Below, in pieces: positions 1-8,323 of a stretch of DNA of 15,768 bases. The notes below the pieces were generated by a model that worked only from the letters and a program-made list of their open reading frames with translations, was not told the DNA's origin and did no database searches. The translations under genes were made by a program, and so were the position numbers. The stretch is from Ghiorsea sp. (GTDB lineage: Bacteria > Pseudomonadota > Zetaproteobacteria > Mariprofundales > Mariprofundaceae), in the NCBI GenBank assembly GCA_030950765.1, contig JAUZQX010000018.1, positions 1 through 15,768 of the forward strand, written 5' to 3'. Position 1 is the first letter of the stretch, and each line of letters starts with the position of its first letter.

Positions 1-611
1 GCTTGTGCGCCAGCAGCAATTTGACCATTCAAATACGCAGCCACAGAGTCCGCTAGTTTTTCAAGCAATAAATGCATGGTTTCTGGTTCATTAAACATCA
101 TGGCTTTGACTTTAGAAAAGTTCTTCGAGCCGCCACCTTCAACCATATAAGTTGCCAATGTCCAAGGGCTGCCCGCAAAACCAATCAATGGCACACGACC
201 ATTTAAATCACGGCGAATCGTACTTACTGCATCCATGACATAACCAAGCTCACGGCTTGGGTCATCCAATACAGGAAGTTTATCCACATCAGCTTTACAA
301 GTTAAAGGTTGCGGGAATTTTGGGCCTTCGCCAGTGCCAAAAGTGAGTTCCATGCCCATCGCTTCAGGTACAACCAAGATGTCGGAAAATAAAATTGCCG
401 CATCAGCATCCAAAATATCAATAGGTTGCAAAGTCACTTCACTGCACAACTCTGGAGAACGGCAAAGCTTCAAAAAACCGCCTGCCTTGGCACGAGTCGC
501 CCGATATTCAGGCAAATAGCGCCCTGCTTGGCGCATCATCCACACTGGTGTACGCTCTACATCTTGGCGTAAACATGCACGTAAAAACAAATCATTCTTT
601 AATTCAGACAT
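1..611 (-). CDS. hemE: Uroporphyrinogen decarboxylase, N-terminal part (3' end beyond window)
   Basis: Cytoplasmic heme-pathway enzyme that removes four carboxyl groups from uroporphyrinogen III to give coproporphyrinogen III. The translated fragment (203 residues of a family usually about 340-355 long) begins MSELKNDLFLRA and carries the family signature around residues 24-37 (WMMRQAGRYLPEYR), with the substrate-binding arginines R27 and R31. The conserved FSDIL motif with D77 and the GFAGSPWTLATYM segment near residue 145 are also present. The start is the ATG at 609-611, preceded by a good AAGGA ribosome-binding site about 7 nt upstream. The gene lies 38 bp downstream of the PilZ-like gene on the same strand with no terminator between them, so it is probably co-transcribed with it. 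The frame is open to the left edge. The identification is secure; only the C-terminal portion is missing because of the window boundary. Confidence 0.97.
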   Translation of the reverse strand, partial: MSELKNDLFLRACLRQDVERTPVWMMRQAGRYLPEYRATRAKAGGFLKLCRSPELCSEVTLQPIDILDADAAILFSDILVVPEAMGMELTFGTGEGPKFPQPLTCKADVDKLPVLDDPSRELGYVMDAVSTIRRDLNGRVPLIGFAGSPWTLATYMVEGGGSKNFSKVKAMMFNEPETMHLLLEKLADSVAAYLNGQIAAGAQ

Positions 612-649
612 TGTAAATCCTTTTTCGATAGTCGTAAGAAGCGCCCACC

Positions 650-2257
650 CTAACCATCAATATGCTTGGTATCCAACTCTGATGCAACTTGCGCCACACA
701 AATGGCATAATTCGAGCCCACTTCTTGCACCTGTACCACTTTATAATAACCACCATGGCGCGCCTCAACCACACTAAAGACCATGCCTTTAAATACAGTA
801 TTATCAGGGAAAACAATCATATGTTCACCATCTTTTTCAAAGCTCGCCAATAGTGACCATTTGCGATGTTCCTTGGTATCACCAATCGATAACATCGTGG
901 CATGAACAGGCACAAAATCACGCAAATAAAACTCTAAACCCATTTGCTGCTCACCCACTTTGGGGTAACGAATCCAACGAATAAAGGCAAAACAAGGCTC
1001 TCCACGATGTGGTTTCCAGTGTAAACCCACCAATGCATTCACTTCTCTTTCAGGTGGGTGCCCACTTAAACGTTCAACCGCCAAACCTTGCCGGCTAATA
1101 TTAACTACAGTCCACGCTTCTGGTGAAGTCGTTTCATCATTATCTTCATCATGCGTTTGTTTACTAAGTATATCATCAGGCTCTAGTTTCTTTTGTAGAT
1201 TCAAAATGCTTTGCTGCAATGACCAACCCACAATCAGCTTTGCATTACCATACTCTTGCCGTTCCGTATCACGTGATTTGGTTCTCAAAGCATCTAAAAT
1301 CGCATTACCACCCAATACTGTGGTCTGTAATGATTGCTCAATTTGCAAATCATTACTTTGTAAGACAGGGTTTTTAATCACTTGTTCGGCGCGGTCAATC
1401 GCCATCACCAGTCGGTCAATAAAATTATCCATGGGAATAATCATATAATCTGATGCGGTAGGTTTCGGCGAAAATGCGACCACTTGCGCGGCATCATTGG
1501 GCCTACTCATATTAGTCACCAACAAGCTATAACCTTTCATCTCCGAACTTTTCAGACCGTTTTTCGGTAAATAATAGGGTGTTAAGTGCTCCACATGATG
1601 TTGCAGCTCATCCATCATCATGCTTTGTTCTGTTTTCGTTTTACTGAAGAAATCTAAACCCCGTAGCAATTCGTATCGAGCAATCGCCAAATACAAACGA
1701 CTTCTCTCTTCTGTTGCACCTTCATCCAGCTCTGGCATCACAACCATGCCAAGACGCATCAAATCAAATACTTGGCGAACCGTAATCACTGCTGGCGCAT
1801 GAGAACTACCTAGCGTGTCTTTCATGAGGCTACCTGCCAAATTGATAGCATGTGCCACCATATCAACCAAAATCCTATAATATTCAGGATCTTTGAGCGC
1901 TTCTTTTTGCACCATATCCACGCCGATTTTATGCGCATTCAAGACCGCAGCCGTCATCTCTGCATCAAACAAATCTAATCTTTCTTCAAATCTATGCAAA
2001 ACTTTTAAACGGAAATGAAGCGGGATAAGCGGGTTAGAATTCAAGCGCGACAAATAAGCCTGCATACTTTTACGCAACTCAGGGCCTGCTGCCGACCCTG
2101 AAAAATAAGTATTTAAACGCTGTTCTAAATCCTCAAAACGGTTAAGCAATACATCGGTAAGCATTTCTGCCTGACCCAAGTCCAAACGTTGCGGATGCAA
2201 GCGCAAATCGGATGCTAAAGCAGATTGAACTTCTCTTTTATTATCTGGTGTCGTCAT
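650..2257 (-). CDS. PilZ-domain-like protein, possible c-di-GMP receptor
   Basis: A 535-residue soluble protein with no signal peptide or membrane segment. Residues 1-300 are mostly helical and of unknown function. The C-terminal part contains a segment resembling a PilZ domain: an RDTER (RxxxR-type) motif at about 329-333 and NISRQG (N-x-S-x-x-G) at 386-391, followed by strand-rich sequence ending in QQMGLEFYL near 437-444. PilZ domains bind c-di-GMP through exactly these two motifs. Here they are about 53 residues apart, with an acidic linker (around 360-380, DEDNDE) between them, longer than the usual 20-30, so the domain may be divergent. The architecture resembles long helical-plus-PilZ proteins in other proteobacteria, but I cannot name an orthologue. 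The start ATG has a GAGG ribosome-binding site about 7 nt upstream. It lies 52 bp downstream of bioD and 38 bp upstream of hemE on the same strand. Confidence 0.7.
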   Translation of the reverse strand: MTTPDNKREVQSALASDLRLHPQRLDLGQAEMLTDVLLNRFEDLEQRLNTYFSGSAAGPELRKSMQAYLSRLNSNPLIPLHFRLKVLHRFEERLDLFDAEMTAAVLNAHKIGVDMVQKEALKDPEYYRILVDMVAHAINLAGSLMKDTLGSSHAPAVITVRQVFDLMRLGMVVMPELDEGATEERSRLYLAIARYELLRGLDFFSKTKTEQSMMMDELQHHVEHLTPYYLPKNGLKSSEMKGYSLLVTNMSRPNDAAQVVAFSPKPTASDYMIIPMDNFIDRLVMAIDRAEQVIKNPVLQSNDLQIEQSLQTTVLGGNAILDALRTKSRDTERQEYGNAKLIVGWSLQQSILNLQKKLEPDDILSKQTHDEDNDETTSPEAWTVVNISRQGLAVERLSGHPPEREVNALVGLHWKPHRGEPCFAFIRWIRYPKVGEQQMGLEFYLRDFVPVHATMLSIGDTKEHRKWSLLASFEKDGEHMIVFPDNTVFKGMVFSVVEARHGGYYKVVQVQEVGSNYAICVAQVASELDTKHIDG

Positions 2258-2309
2258 AACAACCTCTATCTTCTTTCAAGCTTACGCGAAAGTAAATATT
2301 TTTGGATGT

Positions 2310-2966
2310 TTACAGTATAGACGCTAAATCAGAACTTTGCCTTACTACAACCAAAGTTGGTAATTTATCAAATATATTAGCTAAATACGGAGATATGATC
2401 CGCATGGTTTCTTCACCTGTTTGATTGTGTTCTAAATCATTGAGTACAATCCATTTCGGAGCACGTTGAATCGAGGCAAGGTATGCACAATGCACTAAAG
2501 CTTGGCTCATACAGCCCAAACGTAGCGGCACAACCAACATTATTTCAGCTTGAGGCATGGCCTGCAGCCAATCGCCAACCAGCCACTGATGTTGCTCATC
2601 AAGAATGAGCGGAGCCATTAATCCACCTACCCCTTCAATCAATGTCGTTTGTTTCAATGTTTGTTGTTGCTCTACCCATGCCAAAAGGGTCTTGGGTGAC
2701 AAGGTATAATTTTCTTGATGTGCAGCCAACGCAGGAGCTACAGGCGCTTGAAAAGTATGAAAATTAATAGCCGCTGCCGATGTTTCCCCAGCATCCATCA
2801 ATACCTGAACATCTTCATTGATGCCCGATGCCTGCATACCACTGGCAATAGGTTTTAAGGCTTGTACAGACTTTCCTTTTGCCAGCAACAGTTTAAGTAA
2901 GTGCGCTGTTACCCATGTTTTACCAGCTCCCGTGTCGGTGGCTGTAATAAAAATAGAGCCTGACAC
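2310..2966 (-). CDS. bioD: Dethiobiotin synthetase
   Basis: ATP-dependent enzyme that closes the ureido ring of dethiobiotin from 7,8-diaminopelargonic acid and CO2, the penultimate step of biotin synthesis, in the cytoplasm. The 218-residue protein has the P-loop TDTGAGKT at residues 10-17, the substrate lysine in LKPIASG (K38), EGVGG at 111-115 and RLGCMSQAL near 149-157, all in family order; length is normal. The start is a GTG at 2964-2966, because the preceding in-frame sequence runs straight into the ppiD stop 9 nt upstream and the next in-frame ATG (M44) would remove the P-loop. No convincing ribosome-binding site precedes the GTG, so translation probably depends on coupling to ppiD. 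No other biotin genes are in the window, so bioD is separated from any bioBFA cluster here. Confidence 0.93.
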   Translation of the reverse strand: MSGSIFITATDTGAGKTWVTAHLLKLLLAKGKSVQALKPIASGMQASGINEDVQVLMDAGETSAAAINFHTFQAPVAPALAAHQENYTLSPKTLLAWVEQQQTLKQTTLIEGVGGLMAPLILDEQHQWLVGDWLQAMPQAEIMLVVPLRLGCMSQALVHCAYLASIQRAPKWIVLNDLEHNQTGEETMRIISPYLANIFDKLPTLVVVRQSSDLASIL

Positions 2967-2975
2967 GGGAATGGT

Positions 2976-4892
2976 TTAAAAACGCTCTAATACACGGTTA
3001 TTAATCGAAATATCATGACGGTCACGTACGCTTGCCATCCAACGCGCAAAACGTACAGCCCCTTTGGCTTTGAGTGTTTCATCACGCACAGCTCCAGCTT
3101 CTTCCGCAAATACCTTCTCATCAGCATGCTCAACTTGTTGTACATACACCACAGCAATGCCTTCAGATGTTGGCATGACATGATTGACCCAATTGCCTTC
3201 AGGCACACCAAACGAGGCGCGTAAAACGTTACTTAACCATAATGCATCATCACCCTCACCATTGCTACGAACTGCTTTAGATGTAAACACAGGCTGCCCA
3301 AAATTTTGTGTTAAAGATTGAACACTTTCACCTTCTTGTGCTGCACGTAAAATATCCTGCGCAATATCTTGCGCTTGTTTTGCTGCTAAATCGTTAGCAA
3401 CATCCTCATAAACCTGTTTAACCACTTCTTCATAGTCCATGGTTTGCGGGTTGATTCGGTTGAGGACTTCCAAGGCAACAAAGTGACCATTATTCACTTC
3501 AATAATTTCAACAGCATCACCAGGCATGCTAGAGAACGCTTTTTTCTTCAGTTCATCATATCCGCCCAATAGTGGATTTGCTAACACATTTTCTGTACTT
3601 AACTGACCCAGTTTTTTCACGGGTAAATTCACACTTTCAGCAGCCGATTGCAATGAATCTTCCATGCCTAGGGCATTGTCCAAATCTTGAGATAAACGGT
3701 AGGCTTCATTCACTGCAGCTTCATTACGCAGTTCTGCTTTCAACTTCGCACTTACCTCTGCAAGTGGTTGCACGTCTGCAGCTTTCACATCATTAAGCTG
3801 AATCAAGTGAAAACCAAACTGGGTGCGCACCACATCACTAACATCTCCAACTTTTAACTGCTCAAAAACCACTTTATCGAACGCAGGAACCATAGAGCCA
3901 CGCGCAAAGTAACCCAAGTCGCCCCCTTCAGTTGCTGTTACATCATCCGATACATCTTTTGCAACATCGGCAAAACTTTCTCCTGCAGCAATACGTTCTT
4001 TTGCGGCTTTAATTTTTACTTGTGCCATCTCAAGCACGTCCTTAGACGCATCTTTACTTACACGCACCAAAATATGTGCCGCCTTACGCTTTTCAGGTGT
4101 TCCAAACTCCGCTTGTCGCTCTGCATAGGCTTGTGCAACATCCTCATCACTAATACTCACTTCATCCATGAGATCTTCAGCATTGATGTCTACCACTTGT
4201 AGTTCAACCTTTAATGGCGACTGATATGCTGAAGCATGTGACTCATACCAATCTCTTGCTTGTTCATCACTCACTTTTATAGCAGGTTTTAATGACGCTG
4301 GGTTAACAATCAATGCCGCAATTACACGTTTTTCAAAAGAGGCATTGAACCGTGCTTTCACTTCAGCATCACTCACTGAGGCAGATTCAACAATCGCCGT
4401 TTGTAAGGTATTAATCATAATACTTTGACGAAGGTAGTTTTCATAATCTCGGGGTGTCGCAAAACCCATTTGGCGCACTAAACCTTGATATCGACCTGTA
4501 CTAAATTGATTTGCTTCACGAAATGCAGGGTTACTTTGCACCGTTGCCAGCACCGCTTGATCAGGAACAACAAGCCCTAGCTCACCAGCTTCCATCAACA
4601 TCAAGCGACGATTGACCATGGTTTGAATGGTTTCATTTTTTACACCCAGTTGTTCAGCCAGCTCTTTATTAAACTGGTCACCCAACATATTGGCATAGGT
4701 TGCCAATTGGCGGCGGTATGTTTCCGCAAACTCTACATCATAAATAGCTTCACCATCAATTTCTGCAACTGTTTCAACTTGGTTGCCCGTGAAGTAGTCG
4801 CCTACCCCCCAGAGAGCAAAAGAAAGAATGATGGCACCAAGAATAACCTTAGCAATCCAACCTTGTGTGTGTTTACGCATGGATTCAAGCAT
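2976..4892 (-). CDS. ppiD: Membrane-anchored periplasmic peptidyl-prolyl isomerase / chaperone PpiD
   Basis: A 638-residue periplasmic folding factor of the PpiD/SurA type, held in the inner membrane by one N-terminal segment (residues about 13-31, WIAKVILGAIILSFALWGV). A SurA_N-like helical chaperone region follows (about 35-260). A parvulin rotamase domain lies at about 266-367, with typical AAHILVR, GGDLGYFARGSMVPAF and FGFHLIQL motifs. A second chaperone-like region extends to the C-terminus. PpiD family members work at the Sec translocon exit on newly translocated envelope proteins. Length matches E. coli PpiD (about 620). The start ATG at 4890-4892 has only a weak GGGG-type ribosome-binding site; the next Met (M5) is a possible alternative. 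bioD begins 9 nt after its stop. Across the intergenic region, the LolA-like operon is transcribed divergently. Confidence 0.93.
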   Translation of the reverse strand: MLESMRKHTQGWIAKVILGAIILSFALWGVGDYFTGNQVETVAEIDGEAIYDVEFAETYRRQLATYANMLGDQFNKELAEQLGVKNETIQTMVNRRLMLMEAGELGLVVPDQAVLATVQSNPAFREANQFSTGRYQGLVRQMGFATPRDYENYLRQSIMINTLQTAIVESASVSDAEVKARFNASFEKRVIAALIVNPASLKPAIKVSDEQARDWYESHASAYQSPLKVELQVVDINAEDLMDEVSISDEDVAQAYAERQAEFGTPEKRKAAHILVRVSKDASKDVLEMAQVKIKAAKERIAAGESFADVAKDVSDDVTATEGGDLGYFARGSMVPAFDKVVFEQLKVGDVSDVVRTQFGFHLIQLNDVKAADVQPLAEVSAKLKAELRNEAAVNEAYRLSQDLDNALGMEDSLQSAAESVNLPVKKLGQLSTENVLANPLLGGYDELKKKAFSSMPGDAVEIIEVNNGHFVALEVLNRINPQTMDYEEVVKQVYEDVANDLAAKQAQDIAQDILRAAQEGESVQSLTQNFGQPVFTSKAVRSNGEGDDALWLSNVLRASFGVPEGNWVNHVMPTSEGIAVVYVQQVEHADEKVFAEEAGAVRDETLKAKGAVRFARWMASVRDRHDISINNRVLERF

Positions 4893-4921
4893 TTAAAACC
4901 CCAATAAAAATTCAATGAAGG

Positions 4922-4958
4922 CGCAAGGTAAAGAAGCAGGTCATATTTCGCAAGGTAA
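4922..4958. repeat. 10-bp direct repeat upstream of ppiD
   Basis: CGCAAGGTAA occurs exactly at 4922-4931 and again at 4949-4958, 27 bp apart start to start. The second copy also forms a short inverted repeat with the CCTTG just after it (CAAGG-6 nt-CCTTG). Position between divergent genes suggests a possible regulator-binding site, but two copies of 10 bp is thin evidence. Confidence 0.4.
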
Positions 4959-5033
4959 TTCCCTTGTCTTCGTAACCTTTTTACTTTCAAACACAATAAT
5001 CAGCCCATATTTTATGTCGTAAATGTTTGCCTA

Positions 5034-5062
5034 TTCCAATATTTAAGCACTGAATATATACT
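5034..5062 (+). promoter_or_regulatory. Candidate promoter for the LolA-like ABC operon
   Basis: A good -10 match, TATACT (5057-5062), sits 17 bp after a poor -35 match, TTCCAA (5034-5039). Transcription would begin near 5069 and leave a leader of about 18 nt. The -35 agrees at only three of six positions, so this is tentative. Confidence 0.3.
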
Positions 5063-5076
5063 ACCTAAGCTTAAGC

Positions 5077-5082
5077 AGGAGG
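5077..5082 (+). promoter_or_regulatory. Strong ribosome-binding site of the operon's first gene
   Basis: A full consensus AGGAGG lies 4 nt before the ATG at 5087. It fixes the start of the LolA-like gene and is much stronger than the site before the next gene, which relies on coupling. Confidence 0.8.
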
Positions 5083-5086
5083 AAAC

Positions 5087-5839
5087 ATGTATTTTTACTT
5101 GAGTATTCTATTCAGTCTCATGTTAGCCAGCTCTGCATGGGCTGTTGATGCCCGTACCAGTACAATACTATCAGAAGTTGATGACTTATGGCGCGGTTCA
5201 TCATCACATGCGATTGCCACCTTAAAAGTGCAAACCCAACATTACAGCCGAACCATGACCTTAGAGTCTTGGTCTAAAGGCAAAGAAAAGAGTCTGACCA
5301 AAGTGCTCAAACCTTTGCGTGAAAAAGGAACAATAACCCTTAAATCAGGCAACCATATTTATACTTACCTTCCCAAAACCGACCGTACCATTCGGTTGAG
5401 TAGCGGCATGATGATGGGCGCTTGGATGGGTAGTCATCTCACCAATGATGATTTGGTCAAAGAATCACGCTTGGAAGATGATTTTGATGCAAAAATCACC
5501 TTTGAAGGCAGACGAAATGGACAAAACATCATTGAATTCACACTTTTGCCCAAAGAAGATGCGGCTGTAGTGTGGGGTAAAATTGTTTTGGAAGTTGAAG
5601 CGGAGCGGCACTTACCCATACGCGAAGTCTTTTATGATGAAGACATGCAAGTATCCCGCACCTTTACCTTCACAGGTTTAAAAGAGCTAGCTGGAAAGAT
5701 TCGACCCTCCATTATGCATATAGTGCCTGCGTATAAACCCGATGAATTCACGGAGTTTATCTTTGAAACCTTGACCTTAAATGTACCTATACAAGATAGT
5801 TTTTTTAACAAGTCCGCACTCAAGCGGCACCAACGTTAA
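5087..5839 (+). CDS. LolA-like periplasmic lipid/lipoprotein carrier (outer membrane lipoprotein-sorting family)
   Basis: A 250-residue exported protein. A signal peptide covers residues 1-19 with likely cleavage after SAWA, and no lipobox cysteine is visible, so the mature form should be soluble in the periplasm. The rest has the strand pattern of the LolA-like family: a SWSKGKEKSLTKVLKP segment near 61-76, YTYLPKTDRTIRL near 92-104, and the hallmark GSHLTNDDLV near 115-124. Such proteins form a half-barrel that shields acyl chains. It differs from true LolA in sequence and belongs to the group usually encoded beside MacB/FtsX- or RND-type transporters. The start is set by a consensus AGGAGG. 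The stop is 2 nt before the first permease gene, so the two are surely co-transcribed. I infer a carrier role between the ABC complex and the outer membrane; the cargo is unknown. Confidence 0.85.
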   Translation: MYFYLSILFSLMLASSAWAVDARTSTILSEVDDLWRGSSSHAIATLKVQTQHYSRTMTLESWSKGKEKSLTKVLKPLREKGTITLKSGNHIYTYLPKTDRTIRLSSGMMMGAWMGSHLTNDDLVKESRLEDDFDAKITFEGRRNGQNIIEFTLLPKEDAAVVWGKIVLEVEAERHLPIREVFYDEDMQVSRTFTFTGLKELAGKIRPSIMHIVPAYKPDEFTEFIFETLTLNVPIQDSFFNKSALKRHQR

Positions 5840-5841
5840 AG

Positions 5842-7065
5842 ATGCATATCCTGCAATTATCACTGCGTAATACAGGGCGAAATAAACAACGCACGGCTGT
5901 CACCGTGTTATCCATGGCATTTGCTTGCGCCATTATGATTTTGTTCTCCAGCATGATGGCGGGCATGATTCAAGGCAGTGAGCGGCAAATTGTTGAAATG
6001 AATATAGGGGACATTCAAATTCATCCGCAAGGTTACCGTGATGACCCTGATATTTATAAACGTATCACCGATACAGCACATATCTTGAAACAGTTGGCGC
6101 AACAAGGCATCAAAGCTACACCTCGCTTGTATGCATTTGGACTGATGGCAACCCATGGCACATCTTCGGGCGCACAGATTCGTGGCATTGATATGCAACG
6201 TGAGCAAACGGTAACCAAACTGCATCAACATGTGGCTGTGGGTAGTTGGTTGGATAAAACCAAACCTAAAGCTGTGGTTTTGGGTAAAAAAATCGCTGCG
6301 ACTTTGGGGGTAACCATCGGTGATGAGCTTATTTTTGTCGGGCAAAGTGCTGATGGGTTTATGGCCAATGATATTTTTTATGTGCAAGGCATTCTCAAAG
6401 CGGTGTCGGATGGTATCGACCGCTCGGCAGTGTTTATAGCAGAGCAAACCTTTCGTGAATTGATGGCAATCCCCAGCGGGACACATGAAATCGTATTACG
6501 CCGCCCCACCCCGCAAACTGATTTAACACAACTCACCACGCAAGTACAAAATCTTGTGCCTGAATATGAAGTTAAAAACTGGAAAAAGCTGATGCCAGCT
6601 ATCGCACGTCTATTGGAGACCGCTGATATTCAAAGTTTGATTATGATGAGTATCACCTACATCGCTGTGGCAACCATCATTCTCAATGCCATGTTAATGA
6701 CTGTATTTGAGCGTATGCATGAGTTTGGCATCATGAAAGCCATTGGTGTGCGCCCTTGGCAGATTGTGCGCCTAATTTATACTGAAACACTGATTCAAAC
6801 ATTGTTGGCATCCACTATTGCGCTGATAGTTGGTTGGTGGGTCGCCAATTACTTTTCCATACACGGCATTGATATGTCCGCCATCATGGATGGTTCTGTA
6901 TCGATGGGCGGGCTTGCTTTTGACCCTATTTGGTACACTTACGTCACCTATGAATCTTTATTTACCCCCATTGTATTTTTAATTGTCATGGCAATGCTTG
7001 CCGTGATGTATCCCGCATGGAAAGCCGCATGGATTAAACCCATCGATGCGTTGCATTACCGCTAA
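5842..7065 (+). CDS. FtsX/LolE-type ABC transporter permease (first of pair)
   Basis: A 407-residue inner-membrane permease with MacB/LolC-E topology: one transmembrane helix at about 18-44, a large periplasmic domain at about 45-260, then three helices at about 265-290, 311-338 and 372-392. The FtsX-family coupling segment ERMHEFGIMKAIGVRPWQI lies at 290-308, and the C-terminal YPAWKAAWIKPIDAL motif at 390-404 is typical of the family. In this family the periplasmic domain couples ATP hydrolysis to extraction of lipids or lipoproteins from the outer leaflet, or to mechanotransmission; it does not form a classic pore. The ATG is 2 nt after the LolA-like stop without its own clear ribosome-binding site, implying translational coupling. 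It pairs with the following permease to form a heterodimer, analogous to LolC-LolE. Confidence 0.92.
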   Translation: MHILQLSLRNTGRNKQRTAVTVLSMAFACAIMILFSSMMAGMIQGSERQIVEMNIGDIQIHPQGYRDDPDIYKRITDTAHILKQLAQQGIKATPRLYAFGLMATHGTSSGAQIRGIDMQREQTVTKLHQHVAVGSWLDKTKPKAVVLGKKIAATLGVTIGDELIFVGQSADGFMANDIFYVQGILKAVSDGIDRSAVFIAEQTFRELMAIPSGTHEIVLRRPTPQTDLTQLTTQVQNLVPEYEVKNWKKLMPAIARLLETADIQSLIMMSITYIAVATIILNAMLMTVFERMHEFGIMKAIGVRPWQIVRLIYTETLIQTLLASTIALIVGWWVANYFSIHGIDMSAIMDGSVSMGGLAFDPIWYTYVTYESLFTPIVFLIVMAMLAVMYPAWKAAWIKPIDALHYR

Positions 7066-7074
7066 GGCATTGCC

Positions 7075-8313
7075 ATGAAACTCAATCAACTGGCATTTCG
7101 CAACATCTTTCGCCGCAAACGGCGTACTTTTATCACCGCTTTTTCTGTGGCTTTTGGCGTGATGTTATCGGTGACATTTACAGGCACAGGTGATTACACT
7201 TACACCAATATGATTGATACAGGTGCCAAGATGGGCATGGGGCATGTTACGATTGAACCCTTAGAATACCAAAATAAACCCACTTTGGATAAACGCCTGC
7301 AAAAAACGAATGAAATTTTACAGCAAACACGCGCTTTGGATGCCATAGCTAGCGCCGTGCCGCGTATCATGGGACAAGCCATGTTTGCCAGTGCCAACAA
7401 AAATGTTGGTGGTGCATTTATTGCCATCAACCCAGAGCTTGAAAGTGCCAATAACAATTTGTTTATTAAAAGCTTAGTAGAAGGAAAAATGTTCACGTCA
7501 GACAGTAAGCGCGGCATTGTTGTTGGTAGCAAACTTGCAAAAAAACTACGCCTAAAACTGGGCAAGAAACTGGTGTACACCACCACCGATGTACATGGTG
7601 AAATTATCAGTCATATTGCAAGAGTTACAGGTATCTTTCATGCAGGCGTGGATGCCATTGATGGTAACATGGTGCTGATGCCCTTAAAAAGTACCCAACA
7701 TGCTTTGGGTTATACCGCAGATGAAGTATCTTTGATTGCCGTGTTGATTCATGACCAACGTCAAGCAAACCTTGCCCGAGACTTGATTCGCACATTGCCC
7801 AGTGTTCAGGGTTATGCCGTACTCAGCTGGCATGAAACCCAGCCTGACTTAGCAGGTATGATTGCCATGGACAAAAGCATGAACTATATCAGCCAAATCT
7901 TGGTCGGCTTACTTATTGCCGCGGGTATATTTAATACCATGCTCATGGGTGTGTTAGAACGCAAACATGAGTTTGGCATGATGATGGCAGTGGGTTTATC
8001 ACCCAGCACCCTGTTTAGGCTGGTCATGGTCGAATGTTTTTGGCTGGCTTTATTGGGGTTAATGTTGGGTATTATCATAACCGCACCGTGGTATTACTTC
8101 CTCTATCATTACGGTATTGATTTGAGTGCAGGTATGGGTAACGACTTCACTTATGGCGGCGTTTTGATTGACCCACTATTCAAGGCCCGACTATTCCCCG
8201 AAAGCATTATGTTCATCTTAGGCTCAGTGTTTACGCTTGCCATGCTTGCAGGTGCATATCCCGCTTGGAAAGCAGGCAGAACACCGCCCATTGAAAGCCT
8301 AAAAACAATTTAA
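7075..8313 (+). CDS. FtsX/LolC-type ABC transporter permease (second of pair)
   Basis: A 412-residue membrane protein with the same 1+3 topology as its upstream neighbour: a helix at about 18-38, a periplasmic domain to about 265, then helices near 268-292, 313-343 and 375-395. It has the ERKHEFGMMMAVGLSP coupling motif (295-310) and ends with the family motif YPAWKAGRTPPIESL (395-409). Its N-terminus, LAFRNIFRRKRRTFITA, is the usual FtsX/MacB cytoplasmic lead-in. The periplasmic domain is clearly different from that of the first permease, so the pair probably arose from an old duplication and works as a heterodimer. The ATG is 9 nt after the previous stop, with AAGG upstream. The ATPase gene follows after 10 nt with a strong site. 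Confidence 0.92.
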   Translation: MKLNQLAFRNIFRRKRRTFITAFSVAFGVMLSVTFTGTGDYTYTNMIDTGAKMGMGHVTIEPLEYQNKPTLDKRLQKTNEILQQTRALDAIASAVPRIMGQAMFASANKNVGGAFIAINPELESANNNLFIKSLVEGKMFTSDSKRGIVVGSKLAKKLRLKLGKKLVYTTTDVHGEIISHIARVTGIFHAGVDAIDGNMVLMPLKSTQHALGYTADEVSLIAVLIHDQRQANLARDLIRTLPSVQGYAVLSWHETQPDLAGMIAMDKSMNYISQILVGLLIAAGIFNTMLMGVLERKHEFGMMMAVGLSPSTLFRLVMVECFWLALLGLMLGIIITAPWYYFLYHYGIDLSAGMGNDFTYGGVLIDPLFKARLFPESIMFILGSVFTLAMLAGAYPAWKAGRTPPIESLKTI

Positions 8314-8323
8314 AGGAGTCGAT

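Larger units (their letters stand above)
4893..5086. promoter_or_regulatory. Divergent intergenic region between ppiD and the LolA-like transport operon
   Basis: This 194-bp AT-rich region must hold the promoters for both ppiD (leftward) and the five-gene operon (rightward). It contains a 10-bp direct repeat, a candidate rightward promoter and a strong rightward ribosome-binding site, each listed separately. I found no convincing -10/-35 pair for ppiD, no credible small gene and no terminator. Confidence 0.6.

Noticed and set aside
4949..4966. Small inverted repeat CAAGG/CCTTG as a terminator
   Set aside because: Only 5 bp of stem with no adjacent T-tract, and it lies between divergent genes where no terminator is needed.
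4802..4996. Short minus-strand frame covering the ppiD upstream region
   Set aside because: It overlaps the start of ppiD in another frame, and the translation shows no family resemblance and no ribosome-binding site.
5908..6486. Long open frame (192 codons) on the minus strand inside the first permease gene
   Set aside because: It is wholly antisense to a well-supported permease, its product shows no recognisable family motif and is rich in His and Cys as expected from reversed codons, and it lacks a good ribosome-binding site.
7200..7586. Open frame of 128 codons antisense to the second permease
   Set aside because: It is a shadow of the real gene; the composition is low-quality and no motif or start signal supports it.
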